Part shown: piece after piece, positions 1 through 11,469 of the stretch
Layout of the letters: every line of letters starts with the position of its first letter
How positions within the stretch are numbered: position 1 is the stretch's first letter
Program-made: the position numbers and the translations under genes
Assembly: GCA_010645155.1 (NCBI GenBank)
Contig: CM021319.1
Location: 3,081,662 to 3,145,661 of the forward strand
Direction: 5' to 3'
DNA: 64,000 nt
Origin: Tigriopus japonicus
Lineage: Eukaryota; Arthropoda; Copepoda; Harpacticoida; Harpacticidae
The notes under the pieces: generated by a model
Seen by the model: the letters and a program-made list of their open reading frames with translations, nothing else
Told to the model about the DNA's origin: nothing
Database searches by the model: none

Positions 1-226
1 TCAGGGCGACCGCGTGCTCAGAAGTAACGACGTTCGCTCGCGTCAAGAACAAAGTACGTACGGTACGTTGAGTTTGTTCAGGATTTGGCCACGCTGACAA
101 AATTTTGAAAAGTTCGAAATTCCCACCATTTTAGGGTGTAGTGTTATGTACCAGCTGATGAAGCAAAGTTGTCCACCTTTTTCTCGCACGAAGCGAGGTC
201 TAGCCATTATATGGTCTGTGGTGCAG
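1..226. mobile_element. Partial copy of a 314-bp inverted-repeat element (copy C, cut by window edge)
   Basis: This stretch is nearly identical to 1071-1288. It shares the block starting TCAGGGCGACCGCGTGCTC and ends at 206-220 with ATTATATGGTCTGTG, which matches the right terminal inverted repeat of the copy at 975-1288 with one change. The left end lies outside the window. Short open frames inside it recur in the other copies but are not conserved in phase, so they are not taken as genes. Confidence 0.75.
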
Positions 227-229
227 ACG

Positions 230-974
230 GTGCAGTCCACCGTAGACATTCTCTTTTTCCTTTCATGCAAAAGAGCAGCGGTTCGGCTGGAGGGAAAATG
301 CCCGCACCGTCCACAAGACGTGCCCACACCAACACAAAAGCGACATGGTGACGAAGCTTAGCTCTGAGAAACCAAATAGGCTAATTTTTTCTCGGGAGGG
401 GCTTTAAGCTTTCAAAAATTATTATTCAGTTATTTTAAATTTTGATTAGCCCTATTTAGCCTTTCTTTGGTCATTACAAAAGTGTTTAGCCCCTGTTTTT
501 GTTCTGAAGACTTGTGCTTTTAAATTATATTGAAAAACAATGCATCATTGTGTTATTACAACATTTTAGTGACAATTTTCCTTCTATTAACACTTTTGAA
601 AATATTACAATAACCTGAATCACTTGTGTGGTTAATATTTCTAAATGATGAGAGGTTCTGTGGGATTGTTTTTAATTTTCGTTTTCCGCTATGTTATTTA
701 CACTAAAGATAAGATACATTACATTAGTTTCTACAACGAAGCATCAAAACTATTTAAACTATTTTCGACTTTTTGATGAAAATGCATTCATTACATGCCT
801 GTTTCATTCCAAGATCGAGCCACAAAAGTTGGTTTGGTTTGGACACTGTTTGCTGGTCACACTTGTTAAGAAGAACGTCTCTTTCAAAACGGACGGAAAC
901 CTTGGGAAAGCGCCTGAAGCTGATTGGCTTGTCCGGCCTGTGGAATTAGTCAGTTGCACAGATCATATGATGAC
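230..974. other. Gene-free AT-rich spacer
   Basis: No supported exon is visible. A 134-codon open frame runs from 691 into the repeat copy at 975, but it ends inside repeat DNA and has no recognisable domain or splice context. The sequence is AT-rich with T-runs. Confidence 0.5.
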
Positions 975-1288
975 CACAGATCATATAATGACTAGATGTC
1001 GCATTGGCCCGTTCCGTCGGCGAGAGAAAAGTGACACCACTTGGCCCAGCTGCGCTAGCTTCAAAATCTCAGGGCGACCGCGTGCTCAGAAGTAACGACG
1101 ATCGCTCGCGTCGAGAACAAAGTTCGTACGGTACGTTGAGTTTGTTCAGGATTTGGCCACGCTGGCAAAATTTTGAAAAATTCGAAATTCCCACAATTTT
1201 AGGGTGTAGTGTTATGTACCAGCTGATGAAGCAAAGTTGTCCACCTTTTTCTCGGACAAAGCGAGGTCTAGCAATTATATGATCTGTG
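975..1288. mobile_element. 314-bp MITE-like element with 15-bp perfect terminal inverted repeats (copy A)
   Basis: The left end CACAGATCATATAAT (975-989) is the exact reverse complement of the right end ATTATATGATCTGTG (1274-1288). The interior contains no convincing coding sequence. Partial copies are present at 1-226 and 1284-1529. The size, terminal repeats and lack of coding capacity suggest a non-autonomous DNA transposon. A partial extra TIR (CAGATCATATGATGACC) sits immediately to the left, which suggests nested or tandem insertion. Confidence 0.75.
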
Positions 1289-1529
1289 ATAATGACTAGA
1301 TGTCGCATTGGCCCGTTCCGTCGGCGAGAGAAAAGTGACACCACTTGGCCCAGCTGCGCTAGCTTCGAAATCTCAGGGCGACCGCGTGCTCAGAAGTGAA
1401 GACGCTTGCTCGCGTCGAGAACAAAGTACGTACGGTACGTTGAGTTTGTTCAGGATTTGGCCACGCTGGCAAAATTTTGAAAAGTTCTAAATTCCCACCA
1501 TTTTAGGGTGTAGTGTTATATGGTCTGTC
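1284..1529. mobile_element. Internally deleted tandem copy of the 314-bp element (copy B)
   Basis: This copy is nearly identical to copy A from ATAATGACTAGATGTCG onwards. Around 1515-1520 it lacks about 70 bp: GTGTAGTGTTA runs straight into TATGGTCTGT. It abuts copy A directly, so the two share the junction CTGTGATAATGACTAG. Confidence 0.7.
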
Positions 1530-2088
1530 GTCAGTTGAGAACCCTTGGTGGCGGGCCGGGTCGGACGGTGTTTGCACGTTTTATCAAAACATTGGCCTAA
1601 GCGGCCTCCCAAGGAAATCGGCCAGCTTGATCGAACATCAGGTCTTGCCTGATAGCCTCAGTTGCCTCAGCTATCACATTTCTTACTGCCTCCTCTCACT
1701 TGAAAAGCTGACACAAAGTTCCGTACATGCTCGTCCTCTTAATCACTGAGTGTCTGTTGCATTGGTCAGGTGAAAAAGAAATGTAATGTCTGCCGGCCGG
1801 TAGATGAGTGGCCTCATCTGTCAAAGCAGATGTAAGGCTATGTTGGCAGTAGAGCAAGGACAAATATTAAAATGAAGTTAGTATCAAAGAACAGAATGTG
1901 AAAGAATTCTTCAAAATAAAGAAATGCCTCATTTTAATCATTTGAACGTTTATGTGTCTTAACTTGAACAATATTGCGATCGGCTTCAAAAATATTCTGT
2001 CAGGAAGATTCTCCTTTCACCCTGGCCAAATGACCGGTTCCGCCCGAACAACTTAGGCCAAGAAACGCTAGGTGGACCCTCGCATGTG
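1530..2088. other. Spacer without a recognisable gene
   Basis: I see no conserved coding signal. A 78-codon open frame at 1513-1749 starts inside the repeat and has no family resemblance. Confidence 0.5.
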
Positions 2089-2089
2089 T

Positions 2090-2616
2090 TGGGAGAAAAG
2101 GCTTGTTCGTCCATGTAAGATTTTGGTCAGTGCAAGGATTTTCGCGTTTTACAGACCGCCCTTATGACTTACATGCTACAAAGAATGTCGAATTGCAAGT
2201 TTGGACATTTTGACTCTCGGTTTTGTAAGAATTTGCAAAATTATTATTTTGATTAAAAAATGGCAAGCACTTAAAAAAGATCTTTGATATTGAAGAGAAA
2301 CACGTACAAAACACGGCATTTTGTTTGGTACCTTGATGGTCTTGGAGCTTTACAATACAAATCAGTGCTTATAACATCACTTACACTTGTACTTACCCAA
2401 AAAAGTGGCCTTTTGTTGAGAATTTTCTCGTGCAAGGACGAGCAAATTAAGTGTGCATTTTTTTCCAAAATCCTAACCAAAGGTGTTCAAACTTGCAATT
2501 CGACATTTTTCATGGCATCTAATTCACAAGGGCGGTCTGTAAATTGCGAAAACCCTTAAAACTGCCCAAATTCGCACGAGCCACCCACTGTTGCCAAACA
2601 AGCCTTTTCTCTTCTT
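2090..2616. mobile_element. Foldback/TIR element of about 0.5 kb
   Basis: The left arm (about 2090-2215) contains GAGAAAAGGCTTGTTCG and, further in, TTTACAGACCGCCCTTATGA and AATGTCGAATTGCAAGTTTG. The right arm (about 2486-2616) carries their reverse complements in mirrored order: CAAACTTGCAATTCGACATT, AAGGGCGGTCTGTAAA and AACAAGCCTTTTCTC. The arms are diverged and the outer parts differ in spacing. The middle is AT-rich and non-coding. Confidence 0.65.
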
Positions 2617-2674
2617 TCATCCGCCCGCGATAAGATTTTTGAAGAGATCACTCAAACCTCCCCCTGCATTTCTC

Positions 2675-3946
2675 ATTAAAGGCTTCCAATTTCTCCATTT
2701 GTTTTCAAATTACTTTCCAATACTTCTCAACATACATTAACCATGCCATTGCCCATAAATGCAACATTTTTCGAAAATCTGACCCTTGAAAATTGAGATT
2801 TTTTTTGGCAAGCCTACACTGCTAACGGCAGTTAGAGACAGCAGCAGGTCCGTAAAATAATACGGTAATCACTCCCATTGGAGCACACTTTTCGTCTATT
2901 TTATGGGCCGCTGTTTAAGGCTCTTTGAATCCTCTTTACAGACAATTCATTAGTCTTTTTTTCCGTGAAAGTCAGTTTTTTCGTGTTTTTTCGTCTAATG
3001 AAGCTTTTTATTCATCTTTTTGCGTCTCATCGGGCAAATTAATTCGTCTTTTTTCGTCTAATCGGGCATTTTTCTCGTCTTTTTTCGTCTAATTTGACAG
3101 TTTTATTCGTCTAAACTTCCTGTCTCCAATCATGAGCAATGTGAAAGACGTTGGTCTACTGACAATAACTGACGGGAACAAATGAGAATTTTAATTCTAA
3201 AAATGTCGAAGAGAATAAGTGATTTTCTTAGATTTTAAGGTTGCGTGAGCTCTTGGCTTTGAAAGTCCGTGTACTTTGCTTTTAGATGGTTGCTCTCCAG
3301 TTCCAGTTCTCCAAAAATAGCCAGCAGGTGGGGCATTTTCACATTATGAGGGACATCTGGATTACTGAGGGAAAATTCAAATCTTTCAAACTACCCAACC
3401 TTTCAATGTAGCCTTGAATCAGTTGCGGTAACATGAATAACATGACAAAATTAAATCCAGACAATCGTGTTTGCCGTGTCGGTACCTACAACTTAGTTAG
3501 ACTTGTCAAAGCAAACGTTGTTAAACCAAATTCAAAATCTAAACATGGAAAAACACATTGTTGGATTGACTAACATTTCTAACTTAATTCAATACAGGAC
3601 CAAAAAAGTAATTATCAAGACTTTGTTGGAAGTACTTTCTATTCAATCTTGGCAAAAAATTTCCATCTCAAAGTTTGTTCCCATTGTGGCACGGCTGGTT
3701 TTGAAAGATACAGATTGTAATAATTCAATCCAATCTCAATTTCTCCAATCAGCCCCAAAATGGGAGTGATTACCGTAACATTTCACGGACCTGCTGCTGT
3801 CTCTAACTGCCATTAGCACTGTAGGCTTGCCAAAAAAATCTCAGTTTTTAAGGGTCAGATTTGCATGGATGGCATGGTTAATGTATATTGAGAAGTATTG
3901 CAAAGTAATTTGAAAAAAATATGGAGAAATTGGAAGCCTTCAATTA
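2675..3946. mobile_element. About 1.27-kb element with roughly 200-bp terminal inverted repeats
   Basis: The left arm (2675-2885) and right arm (3755-3946) are inverted copies over about 200 bp with modest divergence. Both contain GGCTTCCAATTTCTCC, AACCATGCCAT, TTGGCAAGCCTACA, GCAGTTAGAGACAGCAGCAG and CGGTAATCACTCCCA or their complements. The interior holds a TCGTCT-rich block (2958-3125) resembling the element at 60859-61750. An 88-codon open frame (3503-3769) runs into the right arm and has no transposase features. This is best read as a non-autonomous DNA transposon with another element inserted or captured. Confidence 0.75.
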
Positions 3947-3949
3947 AAC

Positions 3950-5015
3950 AAATTATTTGTTTAAAGGTTTAGTTGCCCCAGGAACCAATCTCCTCTGGCC
4001 ATCTTGTTATTCAAAGTCGGGCGTTCCTAATTTCTAAGTTCGGAAGAACCCTCTCAACTTATGTAGCGAAATTTTAGATAAACGCAACAAAACATACTTT
4101 TTGCAAATACAATGTCAAGAATTGCTATTTCAACATCAATTTGAACAGATAAGAAAGGCATTGTTGCAATCACCAGGCCTAAACCTTCGTTTTAGTTTTC
4201 TTTTTAGTTGCCTCGCACTCTCATCAGAAACACAGGTCTTCCGAACTTTTTTTCCCGCCAAAAATGATGACGTCACTAGTAATTGCTGTAATTGGTTCAA
4301 TCATCAATTTTCCCAATGCAATCGTTGATTGACCCCATCAGTAATCTGGATCCAGTGAAATGTATACTTTTCTATTAAAAAAATGAGACTCCTTTCCAAT
4401 GTTTCCTCTGCTAGATTATGAAATTTTGAGAAACGTGACTCCGCTGTAGGCCAACGTAGGGGGCTTACAACGGGGGCGTAAGGTGTAGGTCTACATTACC
4501 TGAGATCAATAAAAGCTATTCAGAAAGAAGTTTCAATTTGCAATTTAGAAGTAAACTTCCAAATTGTGAAGTTTAATGTAACCATGTAATTTTCTATATT
4601 CTATGGATTTCCCAGACCTCCCTCTACTCCCTTGCTCTCCAAACTATTCAGAGCTCCAGGGCCTTTCTCAATAAACCGTTTGCAACAACAACATGCAACA
4701 AAAACCAACCGGCGAGTGTGTTTGGCCGGCCCAAATCAGCCCATTTCTCTGGGCAGCCAACGCACGGCCAAACAGCCGCGAATGAATGGTGATGTGCGAA
4801 TCACGAGCACGAGCAAACGAATCTCTCAAGAACTTCGGGCGGGAGTGAACTAACTACCTCAAGACTCACCCTGCTCATGTCGACGTCTTGCGTCTATCTC
4901 TCTTGACTCTCCGTGCTTCTTAAAGATTGTGTGTGAACACAGTACCTAGCCCTCTTTTTCCACACTAAAACTGCCCGTCAAGACTCGTTCTCGCCCTTGT
5001 TTCTGTAGGGGTTGA
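3950..5015. other. Intergenic, no gene recognised
   Basis: The sequence is AT-rich up to about 4600, then more balanced in composition. Open frames of 73-82 codons occur but none shows a domain, signal peptide or splice structure. Confidence 0.45.
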
Positions 5016-5017
5016 AG

Positions 5018-6666
5018 TAGGGATGGATGACACGATGGATGTCGGTGGCAATTTTGCCACCGACACCGACACTGCAAGATTGACACCGATGCGCATCGTT
5101 TCCCGTCGACACCGTCGATGTCAAGGCCGACACTCACACCGATAACGTCACCGACACCAGTCTTTCTAATTATTATTTGGCCTCTAACAATCATCCAAAG
5201 TTTAGAAATTGGAAAAAAGGTTCCTGCCTTCGTGATAGCCCTTCAACCCCAAATTAAGAGACTTTCCCATTTAGAATTTCTTGTAATCGGCTCAAAATGG
5301 TTTCTTATTGTGCTTTTGAGCTAAAAAAGTCATTTTAAAATAACAATTTTTAGCAACATAGTGATTTTGATTATCAATTGCAAATACTTTCTTAAATCAT
5401 GCTTGCTTCAAAAGTCTTAGTAATTTTTCTTGAGACCTACTTATACAGAAATATTTTGATGCTTCCTTTTACATTATTGTTAGATATTCTAATGGATGAG
5501 CATTTGTAAAAACATTGTCAAGACACATAAGTAGCACCCAAAAATTTTTTGTTAATCACTGACAATATATGAGCTTTTTATGTTTTCAAAATCCCAAAAT
5601 TATTTGAAAAAGCAGGATATTGAAAATATTTTTTTACATCATTATTGGGCAATATTTCCTATGTGCACCATTGTTTTTTTTTTTTTTGAAAATTTGATGC
5701 AATAGTTTGGTTTTGTAGGCACCTTGTCTTTTTGCCTTCATTCATGTCTTTTTGTTTTGATAATACGTACTGTTTACTATAACTCGCCTTTTTCTGACAT
5801 CTAAACCCTTCAATACATTCTTGCAAAATCATGGGCGATTCAAACAATAGTCAGCAATAAACATTTGACACCTTAAATTTAACAATAGAATTTACAATTT
5901 GTCCCAACAGATTGCGCATCTTTTTGCATATATGAAAGTATTTATGGCTCTGAGTATTCAATTTCTGCTAAAACATTTTCTTGCCAAAATAATCAAGAAG
6001 AAACAATTAGAAACAATCAATATATTTAAGAAATCTAAAAAAATGGGAACTATCTTGAAAATATTTGATATTATTTCAAAAAAGTACAATTGTGGGCCAT
6101 GTGCATAAATCTCTAAATTTGATGGAAAAAAATTGTGATAATGTCTATTTTAATTTGATTGAAAAGACTTACTAAAACTTAACAATAGGTACATTCACCT
6201 GTTGAGGACAATCATTTTTTTTTCAAGTTTTTCAAGTTCAGGTTCAAGGACAAGTTTTTGTCCATAATAATTTTGTCACATAGAATGTGCACTTCTAGGC
6301 TGCAATTTGGTACATTAATTTCGATACACCTCCACATTCCAAAGACATCATCAAAATGCATGTTAGTGCATGTCAAATTTAAGGGAGAGAAAATAAGCGT
6401 ACATTTTACGATACCCTGACCAGGTACGTGACATCCTTGCTCTGCAACCTTGTTGCTTAAGGTTGATGTATGTTTATTTTTGTGTTAAAACATGATAATG
6501 ATGATTTTGCTTATTCCTTCAGGTTTACAATTGAAATGCGATGTTTTGGCGGAACTTTTTCGAAAAAACTTACGAAACTTGAAAATGTCAACACCAGAAT
6601 CCTGAAAATTCCAAAAACTCGGTGTCGACACCTCAACACCGACACCAGCGTCTCGCGCACCCCTAG
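5018..6666. mobile_element. Possible degenerate hAT-like element, about 1.65 kb
   Basis: The left end TAGGGATGGATG (from about 5018) is mirrored by CGCGCACCCCTA (ending about 6666). Both ends are followed inward by blocks rich in CACCGACACCGAC or GTCGGTGTTG in opposite orientation (5039-5160 and 6610-6650). The flanking 8-mers GGTTGAAG and GGTTGTCG differ at two positions and could be an old 8-bp target duplication, the size used by hAT elements. The AT-rich interior has no transposase frame. The ends are short and could be coincidental. Confidence 0.4.
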
Positions 6667-7025
6667 GTTGTCGATGTATTTTCGGGTGAGTGGAGCGCCG
6701 GAATTGTTGCCCTGTCTTCTGAATCCATTGTCGGTTTTCGGTGGCTCAACCCGGGCGTTCGTTCATTCTTCATTTGCTCTGGGATTCATTCCGGACTGTT
6801 GTCCAGATGAGCTTCTCCAATCCTCATTAATTCCACTCAGTTCATCTCCTTCTCCAGTAGGCTGTGCATCAAGGTTCAAACGGGAAGGTTTTAAGTGACA
6901 AAGTTGGTGAAGTGGAGAGGCGAAGAGGTGTCTTCCAGCATCCATTGTCTGTAGAGTAGAGTTATTGATCCAACACCCCGAGCGGTGTGATAGTTGGCTC
7001 TCCATGAGTGTGAGACGAGCTCAAG
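6667..7025 (+). promoter_or_regulatory. Upstream/5'-UTR region of the C1orf198-like gene
   Basis: This GC-richer stretch precedes the first recognised coding exon at 7026 and probably contains the promoter and 5' UTR. No TATA box or initiator could be assigned with confidence. The start ATG (7026) is preceded by CTCAAG. Confidence 0.35.
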
Positions 7026-10000
7026 ATGAGTTCATTTGGCCACAAAGATCAGACGGGACTGTCTTTTGAGGCCTATGTCCAAGATCTGGGGAGCTTCACC
7101 GCTCAAAAGCTCCTCAGTCACCTGGACTCGATTCGCGAGAATTGCGATTCCTGGGTCGATTTGAGTCTGGAAGAGCGACAAACGCTCTTGAACGAGGCCA
7201 CCATACCCAAGAAGATTCAGGCTCAATACGCCGGAATTCAGTCTCAGGCTTTGCCTTTACACGCACATTCGGTCTATCCACGACTAAAGTATCCCACGGG
7301 TTTGAAAACCCTGACCATTGAAGATTCTACCGGATCCACGGGTGAAGATCTCGATTCAGCTTCTTCATCTTGTGTGAGTTCATTTGTTAACGGGTGTGGG
7401 TTTTAAATATTCGGCATGCATGAGCTGAATTGGCCATGATTTCCTGTTCTTTCAATGAGTAGGATGCATCATTGCCAACAACGGGTAGTGGGTCGTCATC
7501 TTACGCCAATCTCAGTGATTACGGTGCAAGATTCGACACTTGTCGTCATGACTTGATGTCTCATACAGAAGTGATGAGGCCTCAAAAAAAACGAACTTAC
7601 ATGTACGTTAATGTGAACCATGGGAATAGATAGATGTGGGCATTTTGCTCATGTTTCGAAATGGAGTTTGTCCATATTTGGTTGGGTGGTATGTATTCAA
7701 ATGTCAAGATTCGAAGATCAAGATGAAGCCATTTGGACTGGACTGAAACATGGAGGGAAGCAAGAGCGAAAGTTGGCCATGAAAACGGGGTTAGATAAAT
7801 ATGTACCTTCTTTTTTGGCTCGAAACATTTCGCATTTGGTATTTGTCGCTTTTTTGAAGTGTTGACAAGCGATTTGTGCGAAAAATGTTGCCAATTCGAA
7901 GTTTGTGGGAGGCGAACCTCCCCGAGAACTGGAAGCAACCTTGATATTTAGGACATTTGTCATTAGAATATTGTGAATCATGGTCATTCCATTTCTCACA
8001 TTTGCTCGATCATTCCCGAAAACTGTTGGAGATTTCTCTCGGTTTTCGTTTTCCCATTCAAGTAGTAACGACAGATCGAATCTAGGATCGAAAACCTCGA
8101 GCAAATCATCCAAGATCGAAGGTTGACCTTTCCAAAAACTCGGACCCATCGAGGCATTTTCCAGAGATCTTTTGGCAATGTCGAAACTTTGGTTGATAAG
8201 CCATGGATTTAAAGACTGAAACTGTTATCAGGACCATTTCCGACACAAAGATGACGGAAACGACGACTGACCAATGCCTTCTGGATCAGCAAATGTTTCA
8301 GATGTTTGTTCGCATTTTCACTTTCGGAAAAGTGTGACAGATTCGATCAGTACTAGCAGAAATTCTCCTGGAATTTCAGCGACACATCCTTTTCAAAGCA
8401 TGCACATTCAATGGGAAATCAGAAATCAGACAATTCAGTTCTTCATGGTCGATTATCTTTTATCGATCTTGGGGAGGGCTTTGACTTTTAAATCTCTTGT
8501 CTTTCATTTGAAAGATGCCGAGCACAAGTAATCATCTTTCTCTCGCTGAGCTATCATTCAGATCATTAGATCTCTTGATGCCAATTTCATCCCACTTCCT
8601 TAACATCCATTGAAAGCCATCATTAGAAGCCCTGCTTTGATGAAGGGTGTGGAGGAAGAAGAAGAAGATCGAAGAACCATGTGCTTTGGCTGATCTTTGG
8701 GAAAATCTGTGACCTTCCCAAGGATATTAACGAAATCTTTGCCGGATGTTGAACTTTTGTGGGAGGCTTAGGTTTGTCTTTGACCCAATGACAACAAGCT
8801 CTTAAAAGCTCCCGGATATGAATATTGTCCGGTCACGAAAAGAGTTGTTCACCAAGAAACCAATTTACTGGTGCATTTTTCCCCGAGGTGTGCCTTATGG
8901 TTGGTTGGTTGATAATTCCAGCAAGCCAACCAATCTTTTGTTTGCGAACTGCACGCACCTTCGTCAAGATGACGTTGAGTTTGAGTTCACTAAACCGAAA
9001 TGTTGGACATGGACTTTGCGATCACTCCATTTTGGAATACGCTTTGCCTCGCGTCACCAAAATTTGATTGACGACTTTGCGGTTTCAATTTTATTGGAAC
9101 TGCCGTAAAGCTAGTGAGTTTTGAAGCCTATTTTCAACGCTTTGTTGTGCAATATCGTATTTAAAATATGAGAATACTTTGGAATTGTGAGGGGGAAGGG
9201 GGGGAATCGGGGCCAAATGTGAGCGGATACTTCGTTTTCAGGTGCGAAGAAAACGAGGGGAAAGAGAGGGTTGTGAAGTAACCTGATATCGCTCATTTAT
9301 TTACTCGATTCTCGAATGTTTACCTTACCTGCCAAAGATCGTTCTTTCGCCACCCCTGTGCTTATTGATTCATTAGATTCCTCTTTGTTTTGACTAGAGC
9401 CCACCTTTTTTTCTAAGCTTTCCTAATATCAGCTTGTCCATGCTATGTGACATAATCCGTACTTGTATGGATTCCCAAAGATTTCTTTTTGAAACCTCCA
9501 AGGTCTGTGTAACCTTGGCCTTTGAAACGTCGCGATCATGTTTTCAAACATGAAAAAGTTCTGTTCCAAACGCTTCCGGAAAGGATTCAAACCCATTTTG
9601 TGTCTTTTCCAGACCTACACATTCCAAGACGAGCACAGTGCCCCATTTTCGTGGAGAACCAAAAGTCAGCAAGACCTTCGTTTTGAAAGTGGAACCCCGG
9701 TTTCCATGAGTTCGGATGAGCTCCAAGAAAACGGGTTGGTCACTTTGACCAATTCTCCGTCAAAGATCTTGTCGATGCAATCGCAAAACATGTTGCGTTC
9801 TAGTAAGGGTAATCCGGTGTATGCCAAGCCGGTTCAAATCCCGGTGGTGCCCATGCTACCCAAACCCGATAAACCTCTTCGAATGGCCAATGAAAATGTG
9901 CCTCCCGAGCAGATCAACAACTTTGTGTACGAAAACGATGCCAATAAACTGGTGTTGGACTTTGGAGAAGTGGATCTGAATGGCGAGAGTATTTATGGGA

Positions 10001-11150
10001 CCACTGAGGAGTTTGCCAATTCCACGTGTTCCTTGCGAACATCGTCGCCAGAGTCGACGAAATCCTCCAGAAGTTTGATCTCGAAAATGAAACGCACTTT
10101 GGCACCAAGTTTAAGTCGGACCCGACGGAAATCCACGTCACAAGAACCACAATCCAAAGCATCCACTTCATCTTTGACCACCACGTCCTCAAGTACAATG
10201 TCGTGTAATGGAAGTCAATCGGGAACAGAGCCCATCTATGAGAATCCCACTCGCATTATGAAGGTGGTGAAGCCTTCGATCGCTCCTCCACCTCCTCCAC
10301 CAACTTCAATGGCTGTCAGATCATCTTCATCGCATCATCAGAAATCTTCGAATGACATCTCGGATGTCCGGATTGCTTCACAGGAGTCCGGAAATCCAGT
10401 TGTTCCGGTGAAATGTCCTCCTCCACGACCTCCTGAGAGAAGAGAATCGTTGGAGAGAGACATGCCCAATGACCAAAGAAATCGGCAATCAGAAGAACCA
10501 CCAACCACCAAAGACAACCGAGACAGTGGCGATTTAGAAGACTTCAAGATCGATCTTCACGTCGATTCGGTAAGGGTAATAAAGTTTGTAACATAACTAA
10601 AAATAATTCACCTAAGGGCCGATCAATGTTCTAAGGGTTTGCAAAAATAAGTAATGTGGCATTATGTGGTGCGATTTTTAAAGTTCTTCTTAAAACCCTT
10701 TTGCCATTGGTATTCATTTTGATGGATTATGGCTTTGAGGGTTGCTAGCTGTTGAACTGATGGATGACTATATAATAGAGTTTGGTACCTTTTTTATAAT
10801 GACAGGATACCGTAAAAGTAGATGCTAGCATGAATCTCAAAGTGTTGTTTGCAATTGAAGCAAAAAAAAATGGAAAAAAGAAAGATGTGAAGTGTTTCTT
10901 TCCATTTGTAAAAATACTCTTTTCGGTCCGATTTCTTGACTCATCTTAAACGACTTGATGACCCTTTTTTTTAACTTGGATCGCTGCAGCTCACTGTCAT
11001 AAATTGCCTTTTATCTTAAATTGAAGCTAAAGATTATTCGTTAACATAATAATGACATTATATTGTTCAAGCGCGCTCTGAAAACTAAAAATGTCTGTTT
11101 GTTTTTAGGCTCTCCCCAAGACAGGATTCGATTTTCTGGACAATTGGTAA
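7026..11150 (+). CDS. C1orf198 homologue (DUF4706 family), multi-exon
   Basis: Recognised coding exons are 7026-7373 (donor GTGAGT), 7463-7602 (donor GTACGT), 9613-10569 (donor GTAAGG) and 11109-11150 (stop TAA). The N-terminal 116 residues carry a helical segment resembling the DUF4706 start. Exon 3 opens with DEHSAPFSWRTKSQ and the last exon ends KTGFDFLDNW; both match conserved blocks I recall from human C1orf198. Between them is a low-complexity Ser/Pro region with IYENP-like tyrosine motifs and a run of seven prolines (PPPPPPP), suggesting SH2/SH3 or EVH1 ligand sites (inference). The recognised exons give about 495 aa, longer than the human protein. Exon 2 ends in phase 2 but exon 3 reads in phase 0, so a small exon of 3n+1 bases is probably missing from this model, or another donor is used (for example at 7571). 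The molecular function of the family is not established. Confidence 0.85.
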
Positions 11151-11469
11151 CACCTACCAAATCCATTATCGTTCACAGTGGATCAAAAAATCCGCGTTTT
11201 GGTACGGATCTCGCGCCCCAAATTCATCCTTGTTTCGTTACTGTTTGTTGGTCAATCTTTTTCTTCTTTATAATTGTCCTTCTGCCTTTCTTACTAGTCG
11301 CTCTACAAAGGACAAAAACCAAAGTGACCTTTGCACTCTCATTCATTGTCTGTATAAACATGAAGAAGCCTGTTGATTTTCTACTTTCCGACCAGAATAC
11401 AACCACAAGACACCCGTGTCACTATGAATCACACAATCGTCATCCATTGTATTGATCTATTACTTTATA

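Noticed and set aside
1004..1344. Open frames MARSVGERKV.. on the plus strand and overlapping minus frames, recurring in each copy
   Set aside because: They lie entirely in the 314-bp repeat copies, occur on both strands and have no domain; recurrence is due to the repeat.
7597..8149. Minus-strand frames of 113 and 143 codons inside the C1orf198-like gene
   Set aside because: They sit in an intron opposite a supported gene, overlap each other in different frames and show no recognisable family.
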